Assembly: GCF_019969725.1 (NCBI RefSeq)
Contig: NZ_JAHXYW010000001.1
Span: 806,001 to 870,000 of the forward strand
Reading direction: 5' to 3'
DNA: 64,000 nt
Origin: Neobacillus bataviensis
Lineage (GTDB): Bacteria; Bacillota; Bacilli; Bacillales_B; DSM-18226
Below the pieces are notes generated by a model. It was not told the origin of the DNA, ran no database searches, and saw only the letters and a program-made list of their open reading frames with translations. Positions 9,536-17,456 of the stretch are shown one piece after another. The position numbers and the translations under genes were made by a program. Every line of letters begins with the position of its first letter. The stretch's first letter is position 1.

Positions 9536-10822
9536 TTAGTTCAAATATTCAGCGACCGCCTCAAAAACATTTGCAAACAGTTTCGATGTTTCATTGCTGT
9601 GACCCGGGTGAGTCGAGAATTGGACAGCCACCATCTCAGCTTGAGGGGCAATATGAACCCGTTGTCCATACAGTCCGTTCGCCTCAAATGACTCGAATCT
9701 ATTGTGAGTAATCCACCATTGATTATGATATGAAAAGCCCGGTCTTGAATTGGTTTTATCACTCAGTGCAAACAGTTCCCGATTCCCCCCCTTACGAATT
9801 TCGTCAATAACCGCCTTTGGTACAATCTCTTGTCCATTGAAAAATCCATCATTACGTATCATCTCCGCGAAGCGGGCCATGTCTCTAAGAGTAGCATTGA
9901 GCCCGCCGCAAGCCTGTTCAGTGCCATGTCCATCAACAATAAAGTAGGCGTCCTCTTCCGCTCCCAATTTCGACCAGATCTCTTCGCTTAGAAGATCTGA
10001 GAGAGATTTGCCGGACACCCGGCGGAGAATCCAACCCAGTACTTCGGTAGGACCATTGCTGTAACAAAACAATGAGCCATGTTCGCCGGATTTCCTTATC
10101 ACGTCAAGAAAATCATAGATTGATTTTGGCCCCTTATACCCTTCGTTTGCTGGTGTTGTCCCCATTGCGGTTAATAATAACTTCCGTTGGTTGTCAATGT
10201 AGTTATCATTTGGAAATAAAATAGGATAATCACAAACTACCTGCATGTCAAGAAGCTGTTGAATAGTTGCATCACCAAAAGCACTTTCTAACAGTTCAGG
10301 AATGTACATGTCAACCTTATCATCAGCCTTCAGATTTCCTTTGTGCAGCTCCATAGCGACGAGCGTACCAACAAATGATTTAGTAACCGAAGCAAGTCCA
10401 TGCGGTTGATGAGGTTTCATGCCTATAAAATACTTTTCATAAACAATCTTTCCCCTGTGCATGACAAGGAAAGCGTCCGTGTTACTCTGAATTAATGTTT
10501 CCTTAAGTGTAGTAGACTGACCCATGTCATCAACAAACACCAGCTCATCCAAATTCTGTGGTACACTGTCCAAATAGGCCGGTATGCAGTTACCACGCCG
10601 AACGTTAACACTAGGCTGTAACTGGCGGGAATGATGCATAGCCCAACGCAGGTAAGGAGATTTGTACCAATTTCCACGCGTAACCGTTTTCTCTTTTGAT
10701 GGTGGAAACCCATCCATTAGCCCGATTACTTCGGGATCAGTTTTGTGGGCATCCGAGAAGTTTTTGCTTTGGGATATAACGTTCTCTATGCCGATAAAAT
10801 GTTTGTTTGTGTTGTTTGACAT
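9536..10822 (-). CDS. Serine hydrolase, class C beta-lactamase / 6-aminohexanoate-dimer hydrolase (NylB)-like
   Basis: A 428-residue penicillin-recognising-fold hydrolase. The catalytic SxxK is SVTK (Ser145, Lys148) and the YxN motif is YSN (Tyr254-Asn256). The N-terminal region before the core (GNWYKSPYLRWAMHHSRQLQ) resembles NylB-type carboxylic-ester/amide hydrolases more than true beta-lactamases. No signal peptide is seen, so it is probably cytosolic. AGGAGTG precedes the ATG. It sits between the UGSC module and the peptide importer and could hydrolyse an imported amide or ester; the substrate is inferred only. Confidence 0.82.
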   Translation of the reverse strand: MSNNTNKHFIGIENVISQSKNFSDAHKTDPEVIGLMDGFPPSKEKTVTRGNWYKSPYLRWAMHHSRQLQPSVNVRRGNCIPAYLDSVPQNLDELVFVDDMGQSTTLKETLIQSNTDAFLVMHRGKIVYEKYFIGMKPHQPHGLASVTKSFVGTLVAMELHKGNLKADDKVDMYIPELLESAFGDATIQQLLDMQVVCDYPILFPNDNYIDNQRKLLLTAMGTTPANEGYKGPKSIYDFLDVIRKSGEHGSLFCYSNGPTEVLGWILRRVSGKSLSDLLSEEIWSKLGAEEDAYFIVDGHGTEQACGGLNATLRDMARFAEMIRNDGFFNGQEIVPKAVIDEIRKGGNRELFALSDKTNSRPGFSYHNQWWITHNRFESFEANGLYGQRVHIAPQAEMVAVQFSTHPGHSNETSKLFANVFEAVAEYLN

Positions 10823-10881
10823 TTTTTACACTCCTAAGAATTTTATAGTTTTCTATTTTTAATATTGATTATTCTAAAAAA

Positions 10882-11133
10882 CTATTTTTCACGCGGATCA
10901 TCTAATTCCACTTGAACTTTTATACCCGTAACCTTTTCTATCGATTTTGCGAGCATCATTTCCAGCGTTCCCTTCGGTAATACGCAATCCATACATGAAG
11001 TTTCCTCGAATGAAATTTTTAATTGAATAAGTTCGTTTTCTATATTGGATATTTCCAATCCTACCCCATCTGCCTCCATGGCCGGGCGGTATTGATTGAG
11101 CACATTCTCTACACTTTTTTTTATATCAGGCAT
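10882..11133 (-). CDS. Small NifU-like (C-terminal domain) protein
   Basis: About 83 residues, essentially one NifU C-terminal domain. The CxxC that in Nfu proteins binds an Fe-S cluster is present as SCMDCVLPKGTLE. I chose ATG 11133 because GGAGTGGAACC precedes it; a longer frame would overlap the UGSC gene. It begins 16 bp after the UGSC stop. A dedicated Fe-S or thiol-carrier partner for the UGSC protein is plausible. The LPKGTLE after CxxC differs from the usual Nfu (P...T) context, so a redox role is also possible. Confidence 0.75.
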   Translation of the reverse strand: MPDIKKSVENVLNQYRPAMEADGVGLEISNIENELIQLKISFEETSCMDCVLPKGTLEMMLAKSIEKVTGIKVQVELDDPREK

Positions 11134-11149
11134 GGTTCCACTCCATTTC

Positions 11150-11698
11150 TCATTCTGTTTTCCCATAAAGAAGGATGCTTTCAATTCTTTTAGCAGCTTC
11201 TATTGCCCGTTCTTTTAATAATTCATCCGTTAAACTGCCGATTGGATGTTTCACTAAAACAAAGGGATAATCAGGTATCCCTTGAAGCTCCGCCATCATT
11301 TTAGAAGTCATTTCAAATGGTTCCGTGCAGATAACGGCCGTAGGAATGCCATATTGTTCAAGAGTGATCCCATCATGCAAACTGCATGAACTGCATGAGC
11401 CTCAATCGCCGATAGCCGTTAAAACAGCATTACACTTTTTTAGAATCTGAATTTCGTTTAATGTTACCTTTTCACTAGGATGCTTTTTCGCTAAAGAAAT
11501 CGTTTCTTTGATAGCATATTTTTTTCTTAAATGTTCAATTGCCATTTCCATAAGCATGTCCGCTTTATGTTTTGAGTTGGTTAACAGACCGATAATCGTG
11601 CCATCCAATGTTCTTAATCTTGGCGCCTTTTCTTTGTTATCCTGTGCAACATCAGTGATGGTTGGGTTTAAAAGCTGAATCATTTTACCAGTGTTCAT
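11150..11698 (-). CDS. UGSC-motif selenoprotein (in-frame TGA read as Sec)
   Basis: Reading through the TGA at 11404-11402 joins two frames into one 182-residue protein with the motif U99-G-S-C102, followed by S-S-C105 (GD-U-GSCSSCSLHDGI). This is the defining motif of UGSC-family (seleno)proteins, whose members carry Sec or Cys at that position. The start ATG (11698) follows AGGAGGATTAAG and overlaps the stop of the upstream gene (ATGA). A hairpin starting 12 nt after the TGA fits a bacterial SECIS. A standard gene caller would report two broken ORFs. The Sec reading is inferred; no selA/selB/selC/selD is in the window. The alternative is a nonsense pseudogene, but both halves are well kept and only the motif position is a stop. 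Confidence 0.85.
11373..11404 (-). promoter_or_regulatory. Candidate bacterial SECIS element with its UGA
   Basis: On the minus strand, 12 nt after the UGA a 7-bp perfect stem UCAUGCA/UGCAUGA encloses the loop GUU (11382-11380). An unpaired U lies on each side of the stem, and CUCA/UGGG can add a lower helix. Size, distance from UGA and the loop with G and U resemble the E. coli fdhF upper hairpin (UGCA-GGUC-UGCA). SelB recognition is inferred. Confidence 0.65.
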
Positions 11699-12735
11699 CT
11701 TAATCCTCCTCTTTTTCGAATTGGTTTTGTTACCATTACATTTCCTCTGCCTCGGCTCCATGAAGGGAAAAATGAGGAATGTCCACCAGCATCGCCGCCT
11801 CCAACAAGGACAACAATATCATCAGGAGATAGCCCGCGATGTGCCCATTTATTTTCGTCACCAACTTTCATTTGCCCGGCAATCTTCCCAGTTCGTTTAA
11901 GGTCAGCTATAGTCCTTTTGGCATTTTCATATAGAAATTCTTTAACCTGCCATTTTGACCATCCATCATTCTTTACATATTGGACATGCTCCGGAGCTAA
12001 TACGACAAGGGATTGCCCTTTACTAAAACTCCCCGCTGCAGACATAGCATCAGCCGCTGTTAATAATATCCCTTTAGCATCATTACTATGGTGGTTCAAG
12101 ATATTGTGGGGAGCCTCACTTGCAAAAATGGTAATAGTACTTTCATTGGGGTCATAACCCAAATCGACATGATAAGGGTTCCAAGGACTCTTTTCTTCTA
12201 ATTCGCCAAAACAAATAGAATACTTTCCAGGCCACCCCTGTGTTGATTTATCAAGAACTCCAGGTTTTGCATTCAAACAATTTAAATAAATTAAGCGAAT
12301 TGCACGGCCAATCGTTGAATTCGCCCGCCAGCCAGGACCAAATAAATTTACGCCGCAGTTTATCTCTAATTCCTTCCTGATGGGTCCATTGATAAAAATA
12401 AGTGATGCTGCACCACCAGTGCTAGTAACCGGGGCATGGAGAGAATACTTAGGATCACTCATAGCCGAAAGCACAGCTTCAATTACAGGTGCATAGCTGG
12501 GCAAACATCCCGCCATGATTATATTAATTGCAATTTTTTCGGCAGTTACTTTTCTCCCTCGCACTGGTTCCGTTAATAAAATTTCATCCGGATCCCAGCC
12601 GGCTTGATCCAGAAAAAGGTCAAGCAATTTCCTAGTTGGCGGAACGACAGGAAGTCCATCCGTCCATCCCTGCTGATAGCAAAATTCAATTCCTTCCCAT
12701 CCATCATTCACTAATAACTCTTCCAGTTTTATCAT
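11695..12735 (-). CDS. Conserved protein cotranscribed with the UGSC selenoprotein, function unknown
   Basis: A 346-residue soluble protein with no signal peptide or membrane helices. Distinctive segments are WTDGLPVVPPTRK near residue 25, GPGWRANSTIGRA near residue 143, and the glycine-rich VLVGGGDAGGHSSFFPSW near residue 315. I do not recognise a named fold. The ATG follows AGGAGGTATCT. Its stop overlaps the UGSC start codon by 4 nt (ATGA), so the two are translationally coupled and probably work together. Cysteines are few (C19, C77, C128, C153, C176), with no obvious metal motif. Confidence 0.75.
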   Translation of the reverse strand: MIKLEELLVNDGWEGIEFCYQQGWTDGLPVVPPTRKLLDLFLDQAGWDPDEILLTEPVRGRKVTAEKIAINIIMAGCLPSYAPVIEAVLSAMSDPKYSLHAPVTSTGGAASLIFINGPIRKELEINCGVNLFGPGWRANSTIGRAIRLIYLNCLNAKPGVLDKSTQGWPGKYSICFGELEEKSPWNPYHVDLGYDPNESTITIFASEAPHNILNHHSNDAKGILLTAADAMSAAGSFSKGQSLVVLAPEHVQYVKNDGWSKWQVKEFLYENAKRTIADLKRTGKIAGQMKVGDENKWAHRGLSPDDIVVLVGGGDAGGHSSFFPSWSRGRGNVMVTKPIRKRGGLR

Positions 12736-13243
12736 AGATACCTCCTGGTACGACTCATTAAATAATCAGCAATCTCGAAAAATAGTTTATGAAACAGGTT
12801 ATAACTTACCAATATTCCTTACAATTCAAAATCAATATTTTAATAGCGAGAACATTTAACATACTGCGGGCTCAAGGGGAAAACGCTTACAGTTAGAGAT
12901 ACGGACACCGAGGGAGTGGGAATGAACATAGTGAAAGTTACTACATCGATGAAAGTTAGGAATAATATTTGAAAATCGATGCAAAACGTGATCTCTATTG
13001 ATTTCGATTTTAATGATCGGTTACATTCGTGAATATTCGTAATATTAAATTAATTATATTTATAAATTTAATTTAAGTAAAATAAGCATTTTTGATATTA
13101 ACATAAACAAAAGTTATGTTTAAAAAACATAGCTATATATCTTCGTAGGCTATAAAATACAGCCTTAGGGTTTACTTAAGATATGTATTAATGCAAAAAT
13201 AATGTAACCACTTTCCAATATTTCCACTAGATTTGTAGTAAAG
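12736..13243. other. Intergenic region without a supported gene
   Basis: About 500 bp, very AT-rich in its right half. Only a 16-codon frame at 12922-12972, after a GGGAGTGGG, could be translated, and I do not support it as a gene. The left end should contain the promoter of the UGSC operon, but no clear -35/-10 pair stands out. Confidence 0.5.
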
Positions 13244-13315
13244 ATTCCTTTTAGCGAAAAAACTCGCAACAGTTTCCTAAATTGTAGGTCGGAGGTTCGA
13301 ATCCTCTTTGGGATG
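13244..13315 (+). tRNA. Degenerate tRNA-Arg(CCU)-like element, probable tRNA relic
   Basis: The 3' half is a near-perfect tRNA: anticodon stem ACAGT/ATTGT (one G-U) around TTCCTAA, giving U33 and anticodon CCU; variable loop AGGTC; T-arm GGAGG-TTCGAAT-CCTCT; then TTGGGAT plus G73. The 5' half is poor: the acceptor ATTCCTT pairs at only 5 of 7 positions, and the D-arm GCGA/TCGC has a 6-nt loop without the GG pair. Total length is 72 nt and a terminator follows. It is either a decayed tRNA, an integration scar, or an unusual tRNA-like RNA; CCA is not encoded. Confidence 0.45.
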
Positions 13316-13318
13316 TCT

Positions 13319-13348
13319 AAAAAAACCTTGATAATTCAAGGTTTTTTT
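13319..13348 (+). terminator. Rho-independent terminator after the tRNA-like element
   Basis: The stem AACCTTGA/TCAAGGTT with a TAAT tetraloop is flanked by A- and T-runs, directly after the tRNA-like element. It suggests this locus is or was transcribed. Confidence 0.85.
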
Positions 13349-13476
13349 TGTTTAGATTAATTGCAACATCTAAGTAAGTCTTTTTTTCTCTATACTGCCA
13401 ATTTGCCTTGTCCATAATCTTCTGCCCCGAATATATTATAGAACCAATCATCTTAAGGTAAGGTGAATCGCATATT

Positions 13477-14628
13477 ATGGAATTTTCCCCAGATAAACTC
13501 CTCATTTGCTTCCGTACCCATGTTTCTAGTCTGAAACGCCTTGAAATCCATCAAGAAATTGGAGCGACGTTGATTGACCATATTACAGAGTTGAATGTCG
13601 ATGTTGTCTCTGTTAAACCTGATCAATTGACTGCAAGTTTGTGTCGTTATTCCGCTTGTAATGAAGTGGAGTATGTAGAACGCAACTGGATCGCGAAAGC
13701 AACCAGCAAGCTTAATGGAAATTCCCCCAACGACTCTCTTTCTCCTCTGCAATGGGGACATTTAAAAATTCAGGCTCCGCAATCCTGGAGTAGAATTCCA
13801 TCTGAAGTCCTCAATCCCAATCTTTCACATAATCGGGAGTTAAAACCGGTTGTTGTAGCGGTACTAGATTCAGGAATAAATAAGCATCATCCTGACTTGT
13901 CACAAAAAGTCGTGCTGAATAAAAACTTCTCGAATTCCTCTTCAATGGATGACTTGTATGGACATGGCACTCATATCGCTGGGATTATTGATGCAATTAC
14001 GAATAATAGAATAGGTGTGGCTGCTGTTGCCTTTAATGCGGTAAAATTGATGAACGTGAAAGTATTGGATGATAATGGACAAGGTACCATCAGTCGCACT
14101 GCGAAAGGAATTATCTTTGCTGCTAATCACGGAGCAAAAGTTATAAACATGAGTCTTGCCTCTCCAGAAGCAAATGAAACGTTACACCGTGCTGTACGAT
14201 ATGCTACAAAAAAAGGAGTAGTGTTGATTTCATCTGCAGGAAACTATGGAACAAGTCAGAAACACTATCCAGCGGCTTTTCCTGAAGTAATTAGTGTGGC
14301 TGCAACCGATGAAAAAGATCAACTTGCAGGCTTCTCCAACTATGGAGGGTCATGGGTGGATGTTGCAGCACCTGGTGTTTCTATTTGGTCGACACTTCCT
14401 ACTCATTCTAATCCTATGGGAAGTAGGGATACAGGACCTCTTAGCGGAACATCCCAGGCATCTTCGTTTGTAAGCGGACTGGCTGGTCTAATCTTGGCCA
14501 TTAATCCAAAATCTAAAGTAAACGTAAGGCGAATAATAGAATCGAATACAGACCCAATCCCAGGGCAAGGCACTTTATATAAGTTTGGACGAATCAATGC
14601 ATTTAAAGCGGTCAAAAATGTGCCTTAA
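13477..14628 (+). CDS. S8 subtilisin-like serine protease without a signal peptide
   Basis: A 383-residue protease. The triad is Asp131 (AVLDSGI), His166 (GHGTHIAG) and Ser326 (GTSQASS), with oxyanion Asn256 (SAGNYG). About 95 residues precede the catalytic core and resemble a fervidolysin/subtilisin-type propeptide (LLICFRTHVS...VEYVERN). No N-terminal hydrophobic signal is present, so it is either cytosolic or leaves the cell by another route. The serine context (SQASSFVSG) departs from the usual SMAxPHVxG. AAGGTGAA precedes the ATG. It stands alone. Confidence 0.85.
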   Translation: MEFSPDKLLICFRTHVSSLKRLEIHQEIGATLIDHITELNVDVVSVKPDQLTASLCRYSACNEVEYVERNWIAKATSKLNGNSPNDSLSPLQWGHLKIQAPQSWSRIPSEVLNPNLSHNRELKPVVVAVLDSGINKHHPDLSQKVVLNKNFSNSSSMDDLYGHGTHIAGIIDAITNNRIGVAAVAFNAVKLMNVKVLDDNGQGTISRTAKGIIFAANHGAKVINMSLASPEANETLHRAVRYATKKGVVLISSAGNYGTSQKHYPAAFPEVISVAATDEKDQLAGFSNYGGSWVDVAAPGVSIWSTLPTHSNPMGSRDTGPLSGTSQASSFVSGLAGLILAINPKSKVNVRRIIESNTDPIPGQGTLYKFGRINAFKAVKNVP

Positions 14629-14790
14629 ATTTCCCAGATCCACTAAATTGTGCTATAAAGGTTGGATTGGATATGAATAACAATAATCCATGTATTTCTA
14701 TATTTATAAAAGAGCTTCAAGCATTACTTCATTCTGAAAAAATATTATTATAGTTTCATTTTTCTAAAGAAACAAATAAGAATCGAGGTT

Positions 14791-14837
14791 GACTCAAAAA
14801 GTCGTTAAATGACGGCTCTTTTGAGTCAGTCTTTTAT
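14791..14837 (+). terminator. Long terminator-like hairpin
   Basis: Arms GACTCAAAAAG and CTTTTGAGTC enclose an inner GTCGT/ATGAC helix; a T-rich tract follows on the plus strand. It lies about 160 bp downstream of the subtilase gene. Confidence 0.65.
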
Positions 14838-14944
14838 CTTTGTACTACTTTCTGCAGTAAAAAACAGAAAATACGGTCGAACTACCACACCATTTTTGAA
14901 TTTCATTTGCGGAAAACTTCTACCAGCTATCTTTGCATAAAAAA

Positions 14945-14974
14945 TAGCCCCCTAAAATTATTTATAGGCGGCTA
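14945..14974 (-). terminator. Terminator of the small membrane protein gene
   Basis: The stem TAGCCCCCTA/TAGGCGGCTA has one C-C mismatch and a T-run on the minus-strand side, 16 bp after the stop of the 150-residue membrane protein gene. Confidence 0.8.
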
Positions 14975-14990
14975 CCTCAATCGGCTTAAC

Positions 14991-15443
14991 CTAAAATTTA
15001 GCCCTCTTAAATATTGCTTTTAAGAGCATACCTATGACAACTCCTGGAATCACGCATAACATTGGAAACCAAACTGTTCCCAACAAAACTCCAAACAACT
15101 TCACTCTCGCTGAATACATAAGTCCAACAGTCACAAAATAGGCGGAGAAAACAAACGGCAAATAAGAATAGGGTTCCCTGCCTCCACCAGCATCTTTATA
15201 AGCGTCCCACATTGCAAAAAAGTAAACACAAGGATAAAACATGAGCCATTTATATTCAGTATGTTCAATGGCTTTCAAAATTTCACCATTAAAACTATGT
15301 AAGATTAATTCATTAAAATGAGATTGAACATTAATAACAAATTCTAATGTAATAAATATAATCCCTTTCAGGTAATTTCCATTAAGTAATTGACCAAATC
15401 CAGGGAGAGCAATACTCCATAACAATTTTTCTTTTGGATTCAC
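14991..15443 (-). CDS. Small multi-helix membrane protein, TM2-like N-terminus
   Basis: A 150-residue membrane protein with about four hydrophobic helices. The beginning (WSIALPGFGQLLNGNYLKG) has the proline-glycine-rich turn of TM2-type proteins, and the helix pair near residues 68-115 is interrupted by a polar loop (WDAYKDAGGG). No catalytic residues are evident. It is probably monocistronic, with its own terminator. Function unknown. Confidence 0.65.
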   Translation of the reverse strand: MNPKEKLLWSIALPGFGQLLNGNYLKGIIFITLEFVINVQSHFNELILHSFNGEILKAIEHTEYKWLMFYPCVYFFAMWDAYKDAGGGREPYSYLPFVFSAYFVTVGLMYSARVKLFGVLLGTVWFPMLCVIPGVVIGMLLKAIFKRAKF

Positions 15444-15495
15444 ATCTGTCTAACCTTTTTCTTTTAGAATTTTAATACAAATGCTTTGCTGATGA

Positions 15496-16536
15496 TTACA
15501 CATCATTTGATAACTTATTTCTCTCAACTGCATAGGGCAGCTGCTCCATCCAGCCGTTCTCCACCATTAGCTTTGCTGCATCTTCAACAAATCTTGAAAT
15601 GTTCATTAATGATTTTGAGTACATGAGTGCCAAATCATGTCTTCCATTTACTGCCTCAGAATTTCCAAATGCCCTAATTTTCATGGCGAACATGTCCATC
15701 TTATGAAACAACATTAATTTATCTGAAAATGGAGAAAATGTTGATTTTGTTACCAAATGATCATGAAGAGATGGTGCGGGCAAATCACTTTCATGAAGTT
15801 TTCCCATGTATATTTCAATGTGTTTATGAGTAAAATTTTTCCCTTGTATAAACAAATCCCGAATCTTTTCTGATTTAACGACTTGGCTAAATGCCATAAT
15901 GAGTGCTTTGCTTGTTGTGTTATTTTCAATATTATCGTAAAGATGAGTAATTTCTAATGCGTGTAATGGTCGTACATCTCCTAAAAAGCCATTTAAAAAA
16001 TCTTTGTGAACAAATTCCACTTTATCGGGGACTGGAATAATAGGTGGTTTGATAATAAGCCCTTTCCCCATTAATATATCTTTGATTTGTTTCATCAAAG
16101 CCATGGTAGACTCCATACAATTAATAAAAAACTCTTCTACATCCTTTCTATAAACAAGCGGTACAGCAACGTTATAAATACTCATCCCTGCTTTGGCAGC
16201 ATATTTTAAGTAATGTACGTAGTATTCATCTTGAAACAAACGAGGAGCCCCAGCATTTAGATCTTCTTCTTCTGAAAAACCTTTCGGAATAGGAAATTTA
16301 TCTTTCTCAAAAATCCCTTTTGTTGTTCTTAGGAACTCCGTACTTAATTTTAATGCATTTTCTAACAAAGTTTTAATATCTGGGTCTTCAACATGTTGAA
16401 GAAAATACTTTAAAATACATTTTGACATGCTATTTCCCATATAGGTGGCCCACAGTTTCCCCATTTCAGCTGCTGTAAGTTCTTCACTTAAATCCGATTT
16501 TGCTGAATTAATATTAATAGGTTTAAGTGTGTACAT
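15496..16536 (-). CDS. DUF3231-family protein
   Basis: A 346-residue, all-helical protein made of two similar halves. The first begins SDLSEELTAAEMGKLWATYMGNSM and the second near residue 185 (RPLHALEITHLYDNIENNTT); each has the four-helix, ferritin-like pattern typical of DUF3231 proteins, which are common in spore-forming Bacillaceae. No metal-ligand set is obvious. An AGGGAGATTTTTCT ribosome binding site precedes the ATG. The role is unknown; membership in the family is from sequence pattern. Confidence 0.75.
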   Translation of the reverse strand: MYTLKPININSAKSDLSEELTAAEMGKLWATYMGNSMSKCILKYFLQHVEDPDIKTLLENALKLSTEFLRTTKGIFEKDKFPIPKGFSEEEDLNAGAPRLFQDEYYVHYLKYAAKAGMSIYNVAVPLVYRKDVEEFFINCMESTMALMKQIKDILMGKGLIIKPPIIPVPDKVEFVHKDFLNGFLGDVRPLHALEITHLYDNIENNTTSKALIMAFSQVVKSEKIRDLFIQGKNFTHKHIEIYMGKLHESDLPAPSLHDHLVTKSTFSPFSDKLMLFHKMDMFAMKIRAFGNSEAVNGRHDLALMYSKSLMNISRFVEDAAKLMVENGWMEQLPYAVERNKLSNDV

Positions 16537-16638
16537 AGAAAAATCTCCCTTTTTATGTTTTGCTTAGTATTTTCCTCATTTCAAAATCATATTCTGCATT
16601 AGACTTATACCAAAAATGAGAAAATCTCTAGGACGTAC

Positions 16639-16665
16639 AAAAACCCTTGCTCTGCAAGGGTTTTT
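16639..16665. terminator. Rho-independent terminator
   Basis: A perfect stem AAAAACCCTTGC/GCAAGGGTTTTT with a TCT loop lies downstream of the ankyrin lipoprotein gene (minus strand) and upstream of the DUF3231 gene. Confidence 0.9.
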
Positions 16666-16733
16666 CGTTTTAGACCATAATATTTATATATTTAAAATAG
16701 ACAGTTTACCGCCAATTTTCTTATTAGATCGTT

Positions 16734-17441
16734 CTACCTTTTTGCACCTGCTTGAAGGAGAATCTTCTCAATTTCTACGAAGTTTCTTTCTCTCGCATGT
16801 TGAAGAGGTGTTACTCTCTCGGAATCGGGTATGTTAACATCTGCCCCGTGGTCAATTAATAGCATGATGGTTTCCTGCTGTTTCTTTCCGCCATCATTTA
16901 GAACAATAGCCTCCATTAAGGCTGTCCAGCCTAAATTGTTAATATGATTGACATCAATTTCTGTTTTTTCTAGCAGTACTTTTACCACTTCTACATATCC
17001 ATGTTCGGAAGCTGGAATGAGGGCTGTTCCACCGAACCTGTTTAAAAGTTTTGGATTGGCCCCCGCCTCAATAGTAAGTCTTAAAATCCCAATATAACCC
17101 TCTGCACCAGCATAAAGGAACGGATTATTCTTCATATGATCCTGAATATTAACATCCGCCCCCTTTTCAATTAAGGCTTTGGCTGTTTCTATATCATTAG
17201 CATAGGTAGCAATCATGACCGCTGTCCTTCCCATACTATCTTGGCTATTTATATTTACTCCCTTATTTAAAAAACTATTAATCTCGTCTATTTTTCCGTT
17301 TTCTACAGCCTTAAAAAATTGATTTTTCATATTTACCTCCTTTTCAATCGGAACTTCACTTGACTTTTCAACAATTTTGGGATTTTGACAACCTGCCAAA
17401 ATAAGGAACATAATACAAAAAGAAAGTAATTTACGTTTCAT
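16734..17441 (-). CDS. Ankyrin-repeat lipoprotein
   Basis: About 235 residues. The N-terminus is a lipoprotein signal (lipobox LAGC), and the remainder carries about six ankyrin repeats (for example NSQDSMGRTAVMIATYAN, then DIETAKALIEKGADVN). It should be anchored on the outer face of the membrane and bind a protein partner. I prefer ATG 17441 over the TTG two codons earlier; neither has a strong ribosome binding site, and coupling to the deaminase gene that ends 15 bp upstream is likely. Confidence 0.82.
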   Translation of the reverse strand: MKRKLLSFCIMFLILAGCQNPKIVEKSSEVPIEKEVNMKNQFFKAVENGKIDEINSFLNKGVNINSQDSMGRTAVMIATYANDIETAKALIEKGADVNIQDHMKNNPFLYAGAEGYIGILRLTIEAGANPKLLNRFGGTALIPASEHGYVEVVKVLLEKTEIDVNHINNLGWTALMEAIVLNDGGKKQQETIMLLIDHGADVNIPDSERVTPLQHARERNFVEIEKILLQAGAKR

Positions 17442-17456
17442 AAACAAACCATTTTA

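Larger units (their letters stand above)
14629..14990. other. Intergenic region between convergent genes
   Basis: It holds two terminator hairpins, annotated separately, and no supported coding sequence. Confidence 0.6.

Noticed and set aside
9536..10822. True beta-lactamase conferring resistance
   Set aside because: SxxK and YxN are present but there is no signal peptide, and the N-terminal region is more like NylB-type hydrolases.
11402..11761. Separate 119-residue ORF ending at the TGA, and a 76-residue ORF after it
   Set aside because: They are the two halves of the UGSC protein. Only the 11698 start has a ribosome binding site, and the second half has none of its own.
12922..12972. 16-codon frame after GGGAGTGGG in the 12.7-13.2 kb gap
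   Set aside because: Too short and without conservation evidence or a terminator.
12736..13476. Integrated mobile element at the tRNA-like sequence
   Set aside because: No integrase, transposase or second attachment-like copy is visible; only the relic itself is supported.
13453..13761. Minus-strand ORF overlapping the subtilase start
   Set aside because: It lies opposite the propeptide region of a well-supported protease and shows no family features.
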